A stretch of 31,934 nucleotides of DNA from a virus: IMG/VR virus record IMGVR_UViG_3300009684_001783, positions 1-31,934 of that record. One strand, 5' to 3'. The notes below the pieces were generated by a model. That model searched no databases and was not told where the DNA came from. It saw only the letters and a list, made by a program, of their open reading frames with translations. Of the stretch, positions 1 through 7,758 are shown in pieces; the stretch's first letter is position 1, and every line of letters begins with the position of its first letter. A program made the position numbers and the translations under genes.

Positions 1-124
1 CCGTGCCAACTCCATGATTTATATGCAGTGCGGCCTTCTAGATATGCGTCGGATTTGTTATAAACGGACATGCGTTTGCTCCAATTTGTATAATTGTAAT
101 TATACGTAACAATCCGTTACTCAC
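1..124. other. Left-edge region, possible tail of a plus-strand gene and inverted repeats
   Basis: No complete gene is visible. Reading plus-strand frame 1 gives an open stretch to a TAA at 61-63 that could be the last 20 codons of a gene entering from the left; frame 2 stays open to about 117, so the frame cannot be decided. Two small inverted repeats follow: GTATAATT/AATTATAC at 88-105 with a 2-base spacer, and GTAAC/GTTAC at 106-120. They could be operator-like or part of a transcript end. Low confidence in any specific role. Confidence 0.2.
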
Positions 125-158
125 AAGAACAGACCCCGCAGGGTCTGTTCTTTTATTT
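125..158 (+). terminator. Strong intrinsic terminator hairpin
   Basis: A perfect 12-bp stem (125-136 with 141-152) closes a CGCA loop and is followed on the plus strand by TTATTT. The T-run favours termination of plus-strand transcription arriving from the left edge. The same hairpin lies just past the stop of the minus-strand gene ending at 171, so it may serve both directions, but no T-run follows on the minus strand. Confidence 0.6.
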
Positions 159-170
159 GGCAGTATTGCA

Positions 171-740
171 TCAAGCGTAGATCATATCGTCCACAGGCAG
201 GTCGATGCCCAAGTCGCTCAACTCAACATCGTCTACATCAACTTCTGCATCCAGCAGCGTGACATCTTTGTTGTTGTCAGCTTGCATACGCTGATGAACT
301 TCTTTGATAGTCTTCAAACGCTTGGCGTTGATAGCAGCCTGTTCTTCCGCAGTGCGAGCAGGACGATTTTTGACAGCCATTTCAGCCAGTTTGGCCAACA
401 GCATTTCTTCGCGGGTTTCGCGCTTGATGAAGTGACCTTTGCCATCACGCTTGGGCATATCGTCCAGCGTCAGCTTGGGTGCCTTAGGAGCCTTTGCAGG
501 CTTCTCATCATCGCCGTATGCAGCCAACACAGCCTGTGCAGCAGCATCTTGGAATGCATCGTGCACCATTAGTGCAGCAACAGCAGCATCTTTGGTCATT
601 GCTGCGGCAAGTGCAACCAAGCGCACATCGGTATGGCCATTCTTCTCGAGAACTTTTACACGGGCCATTTCGTTTGCGAAACGAACTTTGACTTTGCCGT
701 CCAAGTTCGACATACCAGCAACTGCGAACATCTTTTCCAT
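171..740 (-). CDS. Conserved phage protein of unknown function
   Basis: Encodes 189 residues. The start at 740 is chosen because AAGGAAC lies 7 bases upstream and a promoter-like TTGACG/TATGTA pair sits just before it; the frame extends further upstream but without a ribosome site. The N-terminal part (FAVAG, GKVKVRFAN, ARVKVLEKNGHTD) is a compact domain of a kind I associate with small marine-phage proteins. The middle is Ala/Lys/Pro-rich (KPAKAPKAPK), followed by a charged helix-rich region and a very acidic tail (DAEVDVDDVELSD). No catalytic motif is visible. It is the last gene of the leftward series and ends just before the hairpin at 125-152. Function unknown. Confidence 0.75.
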   Translation of the reverse strand: MEKMFAVAGMSNLDGKVKVRFANEMARVKVLEKNGHTDVRLVALAAAMTKDAAVAALMVHDAFQDAAAQAVLAAYGDDEKPAKAPKAPKLTLDDMPKRDGKGHFIKRETREEMLLAKLAEMAVKNRPARTAEEQAAINAKRLKTIKEVHQRMQADNNKDVTLLDAEVDVDDVELSDLGIDLPVDDMIYA

Positions 741-788
741 TTTGTAGTTCCTTTGTGTGTGTGTTACAGCGTCTTGCGCTATGTCACA

Positions 789-817
789 TACATAGCAGTT
801 GATAATACCACCGTCAA
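789..817 (-). promoter_or_regulatory. Putative sigma70-like promoter
   Basis: On the minus strand TTGACG (812-817) is followed after 17 bases by TATGTA (789-794). It lies between the terminator at 849-873 and the start at 740, which is where a promoter for the last leftward gene would be expected. The -10 box is a weak match. Confidence 0.4.
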
Positions 818-848
818 CCACATTTTGGATCTTTTTCACATTTTTTTC

Positions 849-873
849 AAAAAAAAAGCAGCGTTGCCGCTGC
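849..873 (-). terminator. Intrinsic terminator with nine T residues
   Basis: On the minus strand GCAGCG-GCAA-CGCTGC (873-858) runs straight into nine T residues (857-849). The stem overlaps the stop codon of the gene ending at 873. This is the cleanest Rho-independent terminator in the window and separates that gene from the one starting at 740. Confidence 0.85.
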
Positions 874-1088
874 TAATTAAACCATCCTTCACTGCCAGTA
901 TTAACTCTTTCAAGGTCTTCGTGTGTCATCGCCTCTAAAGAGGTCCGTAGTACCATAACATGGTATGGTAGTTGGTTGATAATGTTGTCTAGCTGCGCAG
1001 GATAGGCACCGTTATTCTTCCACACTTCAATTGCTATCTTAACGGATTTGAGTGATACCATCCGTACTTCTGAAAAGTCTTTGCTCAC
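873..1088 (-). CDS. Small hypothetical protein
   Basis: Encodes 71 residues from a GTG start whose first bases overlap the TGA of the upstream gene (GTGA overlap), with GGAGGG 8 bases upstream; this is typical of translational coupling. The product is predicted soluble and helical, with acidic and basic residues mixed and no cysteine or recognisable motif. Its stop lies inside the stem of the terminator at 849-873. I do not recognise the family. Confidence 0.65.
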   Translation of the reverse strand: MSKDFSEVRMVSLKSVKIAIEVWKNNGAYPAQLDNIINQLPYHVMVLRTSLEAMTHEDLERVNTGSEGWFN

Positions 1089-1318
1089 CAGCCATGCCCT
1101 CCACGTTCAGATTCTGCAATTTCTTCTTGTGTAAACTGCCCGCCCATGCGATCTTCCCACGGTTCAACAGGTTTTGATTCCAGCTTCGTAATCTTGTCGT
1201 TAAGTGCCTTAATATGTGCAGCCAGGTATTCAGCCACTTCGTCGACTCCATGCAGCGATCCTGAGTGATCAGCATCGACTCCTTCTTCAATCAACTGTTT
1301 GATAACGTTGGCATCCAT
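1085..1318 (-). CDS. Small hypothetical protein, coiled-coil-like
   Basis: Encodes 77 residues. The start at 1318 is supported by AGGAG 7 bases upstream; the longer reading back to 1414 would cross the hairpin at 1359-1386 and is rejected. The sequence has a short acidic N-terminus with an HSGS patch, then a heptad-like helix (AHIKALNDKITKLESK) that could form a short coiled coil, then a Glu- and Gly-rich tail. It overlaps the next gene by 4 bases, so the two are probably co-translated. Function unknown. Confidence 0.7.
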   Translation of the reverse strand: MDANVIKQLIEEGVDADHSGSLHGVDEVAEYLAAHIKALNDKITKLESKPVEPWEDRMGGQFTQEEIAESERGGHGW

Positions 1319-1358
1319 CCGTTTACTCCTAGGAAAGTTAATGTAAAGTTTGTCAAAT

Positions 1359-1386
1359 AGATAGGCAGGGGTTACCTTGCCTATCT
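1359..1386 (-). terminator. Hairpin terminator after the TAXI-binding-protein gene
   Basis: AGATAGGCAGGG (1359-1370) pairs with CCTTGCCTATCT (1375-1386) over a 4-base loop, 12 pairs with one G-T. It lies just past the stop of the gene ending at 1398, and on the minus strand is followed by a moderately T-rich stretch. It probably insulates the binding-protein gene from the next gene. Confidence 0.6.
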
Positions 1387-1397
1387 TATAGCACTTG

Positions 1398-2321
1398 TTA
1401 CTCCAGCGTACCAAACGTGTTCTTGATTGCCGGCTTGGCTTTTGCTACAGCACCGATCAAGTCTTCCAGCGCCTTGGGATTTTTGGAGAAGTAGTCATAG
1501 TTGACATATACTCCAGCCATCCATGCTACAGTGTTCTTGCTGCTGAACCAACCTTGCAGATTCTGCGGATACGTGCCGCTGGGAATTTTTTGCCACACAT
1601 ACAGAGGTTTACCGTCAATGGCAGTTGCGTTGTTGAAACTCCAGTCATTGGCCCCAACCAAATTCAGCTGATCACCAAAGTCGTTATCAGCTTGCAGCAT
1701 TGTGGCATTGCCGAGTGCAGCAGGGATAATCATACAAGTGGTGATGTTGTTTGCAACACTGCTCAGTGCCAGCGCACCATCTTCAGGTGTAACTTGCACT
1801 TCTGCATAGGCTTTGTTGGTTGCAACAAAGTTTTGCCAAATTACCCATGCACCGGATCCTTCTGGCCCTAGAGCAACGCTTTTGGTATTGTCGCCTGCAA
1901 GTTTGTCTAGATCCTCAACACCTGAATCTTTGCTACAAAGCACATGTAGGAATTCACGAGGTCCTTGCCCAATAATTCGCAGGTTTGCAGCAGCAGCAGG
2001 ATTTTTGCGTTTCAGCAATACTGCGCCATCAGGCTGTCCAATATACGCTTGGCAAGATTCGCCACTTGCAATGGACTCAGGCGTTTGCGGATCGACCACA
2101 GTACGTTGAATGTTATCCCATGTGCCTGACGACGTCATAACATGCAAGTCGATGTTTTTGGACATCTTAAGGAACCCTGCAATATATCCGCCAGTTAGGT
2201 TGTAGGGTTTACCTTCACCGCCTGTACAAAGGTTAACACGCAGTGGTTCGGCAAATGCAGAACCTGCAAGTGTAGCAGTAGCCAGCACAGCGCCGGCAAA
2301 GATAGTGAAAATCTTGTTCAT
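1398..2321 (-). CDS. TAXI-family TRAP transporter periplasmic binding protein
   Basis: Encodes 307 residues. An excellent ribosome site (AGGAGAAAACAG) precedes the ATG. Residues 1-24 form a Sec signal peptide with a Lys near the start, a hydrophobic core and an S-A-F-A cleavage site, so the product should be exported to the periplasm. The mature part has the feel of the TAXI substrate-binding family: a Gly-Gly-Tyr-Ile-Ala stretch near the N-terminus, a QPDGAVLLKR segment, a Leu-rich DLDKLAGD followed by SVALGPEGSGAW, and a helical C-terminal lobe. In bacteria these proteins deliver small organic acids to a TRAP membrane permease. No permease gene is present here, so the protein would have to work with a host permease or as a free scavenging or binding protein. 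It is monocistronic, with a hairpin terminator behind it. Family call fairly confident; substrate unknown. Confidence 0.8.
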   Translation of the reverse strand: MNKIFTIFAGAVLATATLAGSAFAEPLRVNLCTGGEGKPYNLTGGYIAGFLKMSKNIDLHVMTSSGTWDNIQRTVVDPQTPESIASGESCQAYIGQPDGAVLLKRKNPAAAANLRIIGQGPREFLHVLCSKDSGVEDLDKLAGDNTKSVALGPEGSGAWVIWQNFVATNKAYAEVQVTPEDGALALSSVANNITTCMIIPAALGNATMLQADNDFGDQLNLVGANDWSFNNATAIDGKPLYVWQKIPSGTYPQNLQGWFSSKNTVAWMAGVYVNYDYFSKNPKALEDLIGAVAKAKPAIKNTFGTLE

Positions 2322-2362
2322 CTGTTTTCTCCTAGATAAAGTTGTTTACGTTGAGTTGTTGA

Positions 2363-2569
2363 TTATTTGCCATGTACCCATGCATAGCGTACAGTGGCTA
2401 CGCCTTTTGATTCTGAGTAGCAATTGTAACTGATAATTTCATGCCCTTGTGCTCGCAGTGCGTAGATCTGCTTGCCAACATGTTCAATGCCCAACTTCTT
2501 TTTGGCTTTCTTGGCAGTCAGCATCTTGCCAGTTTTGAGATAGTTGAGAACTGTTTGATTCTTACTCAT
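2363..2569 (-). CDS. Small winged-helix/HTH DNA-binding protein
   Basis: Encodes 68 residues, starting at 2569 where AAGGATACACCG precedes ATG; the upstream in-frame extension overlaps the neighbouring gene and lacks a ribosome site. The pattern VLNYLKTGKMLTAKKAKKKLGI followed after a short turn by a helix with QIYALRAQGHEI fits a small winged helix of the type common in T4-like phages: basic helix-turn-helix, then a beta wing (ISYNCYS, VRYAWVHG). It is basic overall. Likely a transcription or replication accessory factor; the target is not known. Confidence 0.7.
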   Translation of the reverse strand: MSKNQTVLNYLKTGKMLTAKKAKKKLGIEHVGKQIYALRAQGHEIISYNCYSESKGVATVRYAWVHGK

Positions 2570-2645
2570 CGGTGTATCCTTGTATGTTGCAGTAGTCAGT
2601 TTGATTACAGTAGCATCTCTGTACGGGATGTCAATAGGTATGTTA

Positions 2646-3074
2646 TCAAACGCCGTAGAGTTCTGTGACGATTTCGCCTGCACGTTTCATGTCGATTTTG
2701 GCGCCAAACTTGAAACGCAGCGTTTTCATTACGTCGCCTTTGGCAGGTTTGACATCCACATAAGACTCTTGCAGGAATGCACGAACTTCTTCTTCGCTAG
2801 CCATTTGCGGCAGCACAGATTCAAGGATCCTTTTCTCGTGATTGAATGCAATCTTACGGCCAGGATCTGCGGCAACTTTCAAGTTTTCAACGAGTGTTGC
2901 AACAAGCTTTTGCAAGACTTTGATTGCTTCATCTTCAGTTGTAGCGCGGTTACCTGCGTTCTTGCCAACCTTTTCAATTTCACTCAGTGCGAAAGTGATA
3001 GACGCAGCAATGGGATTGCGTTCTTTACGGAGACGCATAGATTCCGTTTTGAGTTTTTCAATCACACTCATCAT
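2646..3074 (-). CDS. YqeY/GatB-tail-like protein
   Basis: Encodes 142 residues from ATG at 3074 (or the adjacent ATG at 3071), one base past the stop of the gene before it. The layout matches YqeY-like proteins, which resemble the tRNA-binding tail of amidotransferase subunit GatB: an N-terminal helix with SVIEKLKTES, a helix with SITFALSEIEKVG, a TTEDEAIKVLQKLV segment, an ILESVLPQMASEEEV segment and a final DMKRAGEIV helix. Family length is about 150 residues. In bacteria the exact role is unsettled, though a tRNA or translation role is suspected. Finding it in the same window as a tRNA, TilS and a CCA enzyme fits a tRNA theme, but that link is inference. Confidence 0.65.
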   Translation of the reverse strand: MMSVIEKLKTESMRLRKERNPIAASITFALSEIEKVGKNAGNRATTEDEAIKVLQKLVATLVENLKVAADPGRKIAFNHEKRILESVLPQMASEEEVRAFLQESYVDVKPAKGDVMKTLRFKFGAKIDMKRAGEIVTELYGV

Positions 3075-3075
3075 A

Positions 3076-3330
3076 TTACCAAATCTTGGGTTTGTTAGCG
3101 GTTTTGCGAACTGCACGGTCATTCATATGCTGAATGGCAACTGCATAGCTCTGCGGTGAATATTCATTTTCCCATGCATGACGTGCAGCCAGTTTGGTAA
3201 TTTTGCTGGCATCAACATTGCGACGTTTGATCTCCGCAATCAACATCTCAGTCCAATCTGCCAACGAGGTATTCAAGTTGGTGTGAACCTTACGCAAGGG
3301 AGTTTTGATTTTTTCAGATTCGATAGACAT
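3076..3330 (-). CDS. Small basic hypothetical protein
   Basis: Encodes 84 residues. The start at 3330 has GAGGAATACAAC immediately upstream; the frame is open to 3375 without a ribosome site. The product is basic and helical (SESEKIKTPLRK-like N-terminus, WTEMLIAEIKRRNVD, ITKLAARHAWENEY, then a basic tail KTANKPKIW). It is translationally tight with the YqeY-like gene, whose ATG begins one base after its stop. No recognised family. Confidence 0.7.
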   Translation of the reverse strand: MSIESEKIKTPLRKVHTNLNTSLADWTEMLIAEIKRRNVDASKITKLAARHAWENEYSPQSYAVAIQHMNDRAVRKTANKPKIW

Positions 3331-3374
3331 GTTGTATTCCTCGTTGTTATCTGTTGCAGTATTGTTATGCCACA

Positions 3375-3692
3375 CTAGCTATTAGTGTCTGTGTTGTCAA
3401 TGTATGATTTCCACATATCACTAAATTGTGCCATCATAGCATCGTCTTTGAGATACAGTGTGCCATGGTCTATAGCCGCACCTTGAAACTTGGAACTTTG
3501 CCAAGCCCAGGGCATCGCCTTGTGTGTATAGAACTTGTAGTTTAGCCAATGCTCATATTCAATACCTGGACCCCATTGTTCCCAACACCATGTACGAGCA
3601 TCAAAATACGCAGGCAAACTGCATTTAATTTGCCATGACATAACATTGTGCAGTTGATTGCGTGTACTAACTGGCTTGCAGGTCCATTTCAT
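3375..3692 (-). CDS. Small Trp-rich phage protein, D/E-A-x-x-F-x-x-W type
   Basis: Encodes 105 residues, starting with an ATGA overlap on the upstream gene. It is rich in Trp (nine or more) and aromatic residues, and has a PWAW motif and a segment LYLKDDAMMAQFSDMWKSY. A similar ending (beta strand, two acidic residues, Ala, Phe, Trp) occurs in the genes ending at 3689, 17297 and 22147, so it seems to be one member of a small paralogous set. The motif is one I associate with tiny proteins of T4-like marine phages. Function unknown. Confidence 0.7.
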   Translation of the reverse strand: MKWTCKPVSTRNQLHNVMSWQIKCSLPAYFDARTWCWEQWGPGIEYEHWLNYKFYTHKAMPWAWQSSKFQGAAIDHGTLYLKDDAMMAQFSDMWKSYIDNTDTNS

Positions 3693-3982
3693 CGTTTACT
3701 CCATGTGAATCTAAAAAACAGTGCATCTTCTTCAGTTAAGAACCAAAACATTCCACTTATAAACGCATAGCGGTTATCATATTGTGCGTGGCACCATACC
3801 AGTACTTCGGCTACGTCGGGAATAATAGACTTATCTACTGCAACACCCCAGTAGCCAGCTTCTGCAAACGCACCACCGACGATCATTCGTTTGGGATTTA
3901 ATCGAGTGAATACTCGACGATGGCGTTCGCGGTCGTGTGGATTGGGTAGAAGTGATACTTTAGCAGGCATTCTGAATACCAT
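3689..3982 (-). CDS. Small phage protein of the same acidic-Ala-Phe-Trp type
   Basis: Encodes 97 residues if started at 3982, where GGGGGTGTC precedes ATG. An in-frame ATG at 4003 is less likely, because the promoter at 4012-4039 would start transcription at about 4005. The C-terminus MFWFLTEEDALFFRFTW has the shared pattern of aromatic strand, acidic pair, Ala, two Phe and Trp. The middle includes RMIVGGAFAEAGYWGVAV and VLVWCHAQYDNRYAF. Overlaps the next gene by 4 bases (ATGA). No function assigned. Confidence 0.7.
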   Translation of the reverse strand: MVFRMPAKVSLLPNPHDRERHRRVFTRLNPKRMIVGGAFAEAGYWGVAVDKSIIPDVAEVLVWCHAQYDNRYAFISGMFWFLTEEDALFFRFTWSKR

Positions 3983-4011
3983 GACACCCCCTGTGCATAC
4001 CATAGTATAAA

Positions 4012-4039
4012 ACTATAGCATACACAGTGACGTTGTCAA
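4012..4039 (-). promoter_or_regulatory. Strong sigma70-like promoter
   Basis: Minus-strand TTGACA (4034-4039), a 16-base spacer and TATAGT (4012-4017). A perfect -35 and a 5-of-6 -10 box, placed between the metallophosphoesterase stop and the small gene starting at 3982. It probably drives the operon 3982 to 2646. Confidence 0.65.
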
Positions 4040-4047
4040 GACAGCAA

Positions 4048-4884
4048 TTAGACTTCTATAACCAGTGCAGGATTGAAAGCACCTTCGGGTCGTTCTCGTG
4101 GATAGCCATGCGGATTGCACAACACACGAGTATTGCCAATCACATAGTCATGTGAGTCATGCACATGACCATGTACCCAAACTGCAACATGATCTGCGTC
4201 TATCATCATCCAGTCCAAGCTGCTGGCAAATGCACCGTTCATATGCAGTTGATTAGCAAATCTGGGATGGATACTTTGACGGCTAGGAGCATGATGTCCG
4301 ATAACAACTGTTTTACGCTTGTCCAATTCCAACTGCGTCTTTAGCCATTCTACGCTAGCACGGTGAGTAGCAGCAGTGGTAGCGGGCGTTAGCTTGTGAT
4401 ACATGCCATTGATGTCTTGCGTGATGACTTTGTAGTCATTCATCATGTCCTTTACACTTAACTCGGTCAACGGATCGTATCCATTCAAATCCGACCACAG
4501 TGTGGAACCAAGAAACACAACGTCATTGATCACATGCTTGTGTTTTTCCATTAGGAAAATGTTGCCGTGCCGCGCACATTCTTCATTGAGTACGTCTGCT
4601 GTACGACTCCAACGACCGTTGTAATGTTCGTGGTTGCCCATAACATAGAGCACAGTTTCAAACTCTTGGCTCGCTTGTTTGAAAAAGTTGCGATATTTGA
4701 TAGCTTCATCTGCATAGAAGCCTTTTTGAATTACATCATTCAAGCCAGCAGTGGGATTGCGATACAGATGTTCGGCTACACAGATATCGCCTGCCATAAT
4801 CAGCACATCTGCTCCGGCATTGCGAATGTCAGGTGCAGGGCTAAACTCCATATGCAAATCACTAATCAGTTGTATCTTCGTCAT
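4048..4884 (-). CDS. Calcineurin-like metallophosphoesterase
   Basis: Encodes 278 residues. All hallmark metal-ligand motifs of the calcineurin-like superfamily are present in order: SDLHMEF (about 8-14), AGDICV (31-36), MGNHEHY (81-87), GHHAPS (about 195-200) and HGHVHDSHDY. These coordinate two metal ions for phosphoester hydrolysis. The start has AGGTACG close before ATG. It overlaps the end of the upstream DUF805 gene by 23 bases. Substrate cannot be read from sequence; nucleotide, nucleic-acid or phosphoprotein hydrolysis are all possible. Family call confident. Confidence 0.9.
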   Translation of the reverse strand: MTKIQLISDLHMEFSPAPDIRNAGADVLIMAGDICVAEHLYRNPTAGLNDVIQKGFYADEAIKYRNFFKQASQEFETVLYVMGNHEHYNGRWSRTADVLNEECARHGNIFLMEKHKHVINDVVFLGSTLWSDLNGYDPLTELSVKDMMNDYKVITQDINGMYHKLTPATTAATHRASVEWLKTQLELDKRKTVVIGHHAPSRQSIHPRFANQLHMNGAFASSLDWMMIDADHVAVWVHGHVHDSHDYVIGNTRVLCNPHGYPRERPEGAFNPALVIEV

Positions 4885-5305
4885 CGTACCTATTTGTTCC
4901 CTGTGTTCCCGGTATTAGTGCAAGTGCTACATAGCACGACGCTAACAGTGTGTAAAACAGAACCAACGCTATCCAATGCGAGTTGAGCAGTCCCGATATA
5001 CAAATATCAAGTACAACAATACCAGACACAAGTAAACCGCTAAGATCCATGTCATGCAATCTTTTTATTACAATGCAGATATTGCTGTAGATATACGCAA
5101 TAAATCCAACAATAACAACCAACACGGGTACAATAACTGTAACTGGATTGTAGGGTAATAGTAACTTTGCCCAATGGTATGTCAGAGATACTGTTGATAA
5201 TAGTGCAACAAACAGCAGCGCAGACAGTATTTGATACCATACAAATTCGCTGCGATTGTATCGATTATTGTAATCAAATAGTTTGTCTATTAGTTGCGAG
5301 ATCAT
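4862..5305 (-). CDS. DUF805-type inner membrane protein
   Basis: Encodes 147 residues from ATG at 5305, which has AAAGGACAGCAAC upstream. The N-terminal YNNRYNRSEFVWY and the middle IVIKRLHDMDLSG and C-terminal PGTQGTNRY are the conserved boxes of the DUF805 family. Three to four transmembrane helices are visible (about 25-45, 50-75, 95-115, 118-135). Role unknown in bacteria; in a phage it may modify the host membrane. The ATGA junction with the cytidylyltransferase gene indicates one transcript. Confidence 0.85.
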   Translation of the reverse strand: MISQLIDKLFDYNNRYNRSEFVWYQILSALLFVALLSTVSLTYHWAKLLLPYNPVTVIVPVLVVIVGFIAYIYSNICIVIKRLHDMDLSGLLVSGIVVLDICISGLLNSHWIALVLFYTLLASCYVALALIPGTQGTNRYDDEDTTD

Positions 5306-5754
5306 GTTGCTGTCCTTTTGCATTCTTCACTTGCATGTACTCTTTTACGTAAACTGCTGCTGCTGAAATCGTGCCTACGTGGATTAAACCAAAGTTCGAT
5401 GCCACGCTGTTTACAAATATCCTGTCCTGTAAACGGTTTATCTCGGTATTCTTCACCTAGTATACGCACATCGATAGGCAGTATGTTGAGAAGGTCTTCC
5501 AAGTCTTTTTCTGTGTTGTAGATCCAAACTTCATCTACAAACTTACAACCGCGTATTTGTATCTGCCGTTCTACTATAGTTTGAACTGGACTGTTTTTAT
5601 GTGTCCTGTCAATGGATGGATCGCTTTGAATACCAACCATAAGCCAATCGCAATGGCGTTTGGCATCTTCCAACATTGCTATGTGACCTGCATGTAATAA
5701 ATCAAACGTGCTGCAAGTCCAACCCACTCTACCAGATCGCATAATATCGTTCAT
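5302..5754 (-). CDS. Cytidylyltransferase-like nucleotidyltransferase
   Basis: Encodes 150 residues. The nucleotide-binding signature CSTFDLLHAGH (about 14-24) matches the GTFDxxHxGH motif of glycerol-3-phosphate cytidylyltransferase-like enzymes. A second conserved patch near the end, FNPRRHDFSSSSLRKR, corresponds to the RxxxxSSSxLR region that closes on the nucleotide. Such enzymes activate a sugar phosphate or polyol phosphate with CTP (or ATP). In this genome it could feed the glycosyltransferases. No clear ribosome site is seen at 5754; an ATG at 5742 is an alternative start. Family confident, substrate unknown. Confidence 0.85.
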   Translation of the reverse strand: MNDIMRSGRVGWTCSTFDLLHAGHIAMLEDAKRHCDWLMVGIQSDPSIDRTHKNSPVQTIVERQIQIRGCKFVDEVWIYNTEKDLEDLLNILPIDVRILGEEYRDKPFTGQDICKQRGIELWFNPRRHDFSSSSLRKRVHASEECKRTAT

Positions 5755-5798
5755 ATTTTGTTAAATTTGCCTTTGATTTTAATAACATACGTGTAGTT

Positions 5799-5828
5799 AG
5801 ATGCTGCTACGCAGTCGTAGCAGCATCT
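5799..5828 (-). terminator. 13-bp perfect hairpin downstream of dnaK
   Basis: AGATGCTGCTACG (5799-5811) pairs perfectly with 5816-5828 over a 4-base loop. It begins 8 bases past the dnaK stop. There is no T-run on the minus strand, so it may act as an RNA-stabilising 3' end or a processing site as much as a terminator. Confidence 0.6.
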
Positions 5829-5836
5829 GTTGCTAA

Positions 5837-7693
5837 TCAGCTTGCTGGGTTAGCTTCTACATCAATTGGCCCATCATCTGTAGGTGCGTTTGATTGACTC
5901 TTGTAGATAATTTCACCCATCTTCATCAGGCTTTCACTCAATGATTGCAGTGCAGGTTGCATGTCTTCTACAGTATCTTTTGTCAATGCTTCACGTGCTT
6001 CAGAAAGTTTAACATCCAATTCTGCTTTGAGATCCGCAGGCAGTTTATCTTCATGTTCCTTCATTTGCTTTTCGGCTTGATGAATTTGGGATTCACCAAC
6101 GTTGCGAGTTTCAATTACCACACGCTTTTGCTTGTCAGATTCTGCATTTTCTTCGGCTTCTTTGATCATACGTTTGATATCATCGTCTGACAATCCGCCG
6201 CTGCTTTGGATAGTGACTTTTTGTTCTTTGCCAGTTGCAGAGTCTTTGGCACTGACATTGACAATACCGTTGGCATCAATATCAAATGTGACTTCAATCT
6301 GCGGCAAGCCACGAGGAGCAGGTGCAATACCTTCCAAGTTAAATGTTGCCAGCAGCTTGTTATCGCGGGCCAATTCGCGCTCACCCTGGCACACAGTGAT
6401 TTGAACGCCGGGTTGATTGTCCTGTGCAGTACTAAACGTCTGACTTTTACGAGTTGGAATAGTAGTATTGCGTTCAATCAGTTTGGTGAACACGCCGCCC
6501 AGCGTTTCGATACCCAAGCTTAGCGGGGTAACATCCAACAGCAGCACATCTTTGACATCGCCTTGCAATACACCTGCTTGAATAGCCGCGCCCATGGCAA
6601 CTACTTCGTCAGGGTTAACTGAACTATTGAGAGGTTTACCAAAATATGCTTTAAGTGCATCTCGTACTGCTGGTATACGAGTGGTACCACCTACTAAGAG
6701 TATATCTTTAACATCGTTAACTGACATATTTGCATCGTTAAGTGCTAATTTACAGGGTGCTATAATTCTATCAACTAGGTCACTAGTAAGGCTATTAAAT
6801 TTAGACCTTGATAGTTTGCAAACCAAATGTTTAGGACCACTAGCATCCGCAGTAATGTATGGCAAATTAACATCGGTTTCTAGACTGTTACTAAGTTCAA
6901 TTTTGGCTTTTTCTGCCGCTTCGCGTAAACGTTGTAGTGATACACTGTCTGTGGTCAAGTCTATACCGTAGTCTTTTTTAAATTGGTCGGCCATCCAGGA
7001 TACTATACGAGAATCGAAATCACTACCACCAAGATGCGTATCACCGTTTGTACTCAATACTTCGATGACACCGTCACTGATATCCAATACAGACACGTCG
7101 TGAGTACCGCCACCGGCATCTACAACGATGATTCTACCATTACTATTAGTGTCTACTGCAAATGCCAACGCAGCAGCAGTCGGTTCGTTAATAATACGCA
7201 GCACTTCCAGACCAGCGATTTTACCAGCATCTTTAGTTGCCTGACGTTGTGCATCATTGAAATATGCAGGAACTGTGATCACTGCTTGATGAACTTTTTC
7301 GCCTAAATATTCTTCCGCTGTTTCTTTCAGCTTGGATAAAATTTTTGCAGAAATCTCTTGTGGCGAATATGTTGTATCATTTGCACTAATAAGTGCATCA
7401 TTGTTAGCAGATGCAACAATGGTATATGGCAATAGTTTTCTGTCATCTGTAACAGACTTATCACTGAACTTACGACCGATCAGACGTTTAACTTCAAAAA
7501 TTGTATTTTTACTATTGGTTACAGACTGACGCTTGGCAGCTTGCCCGACCAACTGCTCGGTACCTGTCCACGATACTATACTGGGTGTTGTACGCATACC
7601 CTCTGAATTTTCTATTATTTTGGGGGTAGAACCATCTATAAATGCAATTGCACTATTTGTTGTACCCAAATCTATTCCGATTATCCGACTCAT
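5837..7693 (-). CDS. dnaK: Hsp70 chaperone DnaK
   Basis: Encodes 618 residues, nearly the length of bacterial DnaK (about 638). ATPase-domain signatures are in place: [10 protein letters not shown] (5-14), a [20 protein letters not shown] block, [35 protein letters not shown] and [11 protein letters not shown]. The linker ([18 protein letters not shown]) and a full substrate-binding domain with helical lid follow. The second phosphate motif reads DAGGGTHD where DLGGGTFD is usual. The extreme C-terminus (DVEANPAS) differs from the EEVxD-like tail of the cellular protein. The ribosome site is AAAGGAGACAAC, with a promoter-like TTGAAA/TATATT pair upstream. No DnaJ or GrpE is in the window, so it would rely on host or distant phage partners. 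A phage DnaK would be expected to support folding or virion assembly. Confidence 0.95.
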   Translation of the reverse strand: MSRIIGIDLGTTNSAIAFIDGSTPKIIENSEGMRTTPSIVSWTGTEQLVGQAAKRQSVTNSKNTIFEVKRLIGRKFSDKSVTDDRKLLPYTIVASANNDALISANDTTYSPQEISAKILSKLKETAEEYLGEKVHQAVITVPAYFNDAQRQATKDAGKIAGLEVLRIINEPTAAALAFAVDTNSNGRIIVVDAGGGTHDVSVLDISDGVIEVLSTNGDTHLGGSDFDSRIVSWMADQFKKDYGIDLTTDSVSLQRLREAAEKAKIELSNSLETDVNLPYITADASGPKHLVCKLSRSKFNSLTSDLVDRIIAPCKLALNDANMSVNDVKDILLVGGTTRIPAVRDALKAYFGKPLNSSVNPDEVVAMGAAIQAGVLQGDVKDVLLLDVTPLSLGIETLGGVFTKLIERNTTIPTRKSQTFSTAQDNQPGVQITVCQGERELARDNKLLATFNLEGIAPAPRGLPQIEVTFDIDANGIVNVSAKDSATGKEQKVTIQSSGGLSDDDIKRMIKEAEENAESDKQKRVVIETRNVGESQIHQAEKQMKEHEDKLPADLKAELDVKLSEAREALTKDTVEDMQPALQSLSESLMKMGEIIYKSQSNAPTDDGPIDVEANPAS

Positions 7694-7758
7694 GTTGTCT
7701 CCTTTAAAAGCAAGATTATTCTGATAGCCTATATAAATGTAGCACTACCAGTAGTTTA

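Noticed and set aside
1319-1414. Longer start for the gene 1085-1318
   Set aside because: The extension would cross the hairpin at 1359-1386 and has no ribosome site, whereas AGGAG precedes 1318.
2646-2683. Longer start at 2683 for the winged-helix gene
   Set aside because: It would overlap the YqeY-like gene and lacks a ribosome site; AAGGATACACCG supports 2569.
5052-5240. Cys-rich minus-strand reading
   Set aside because: It is a shadow of the DUF805 membrane protein in another frame.
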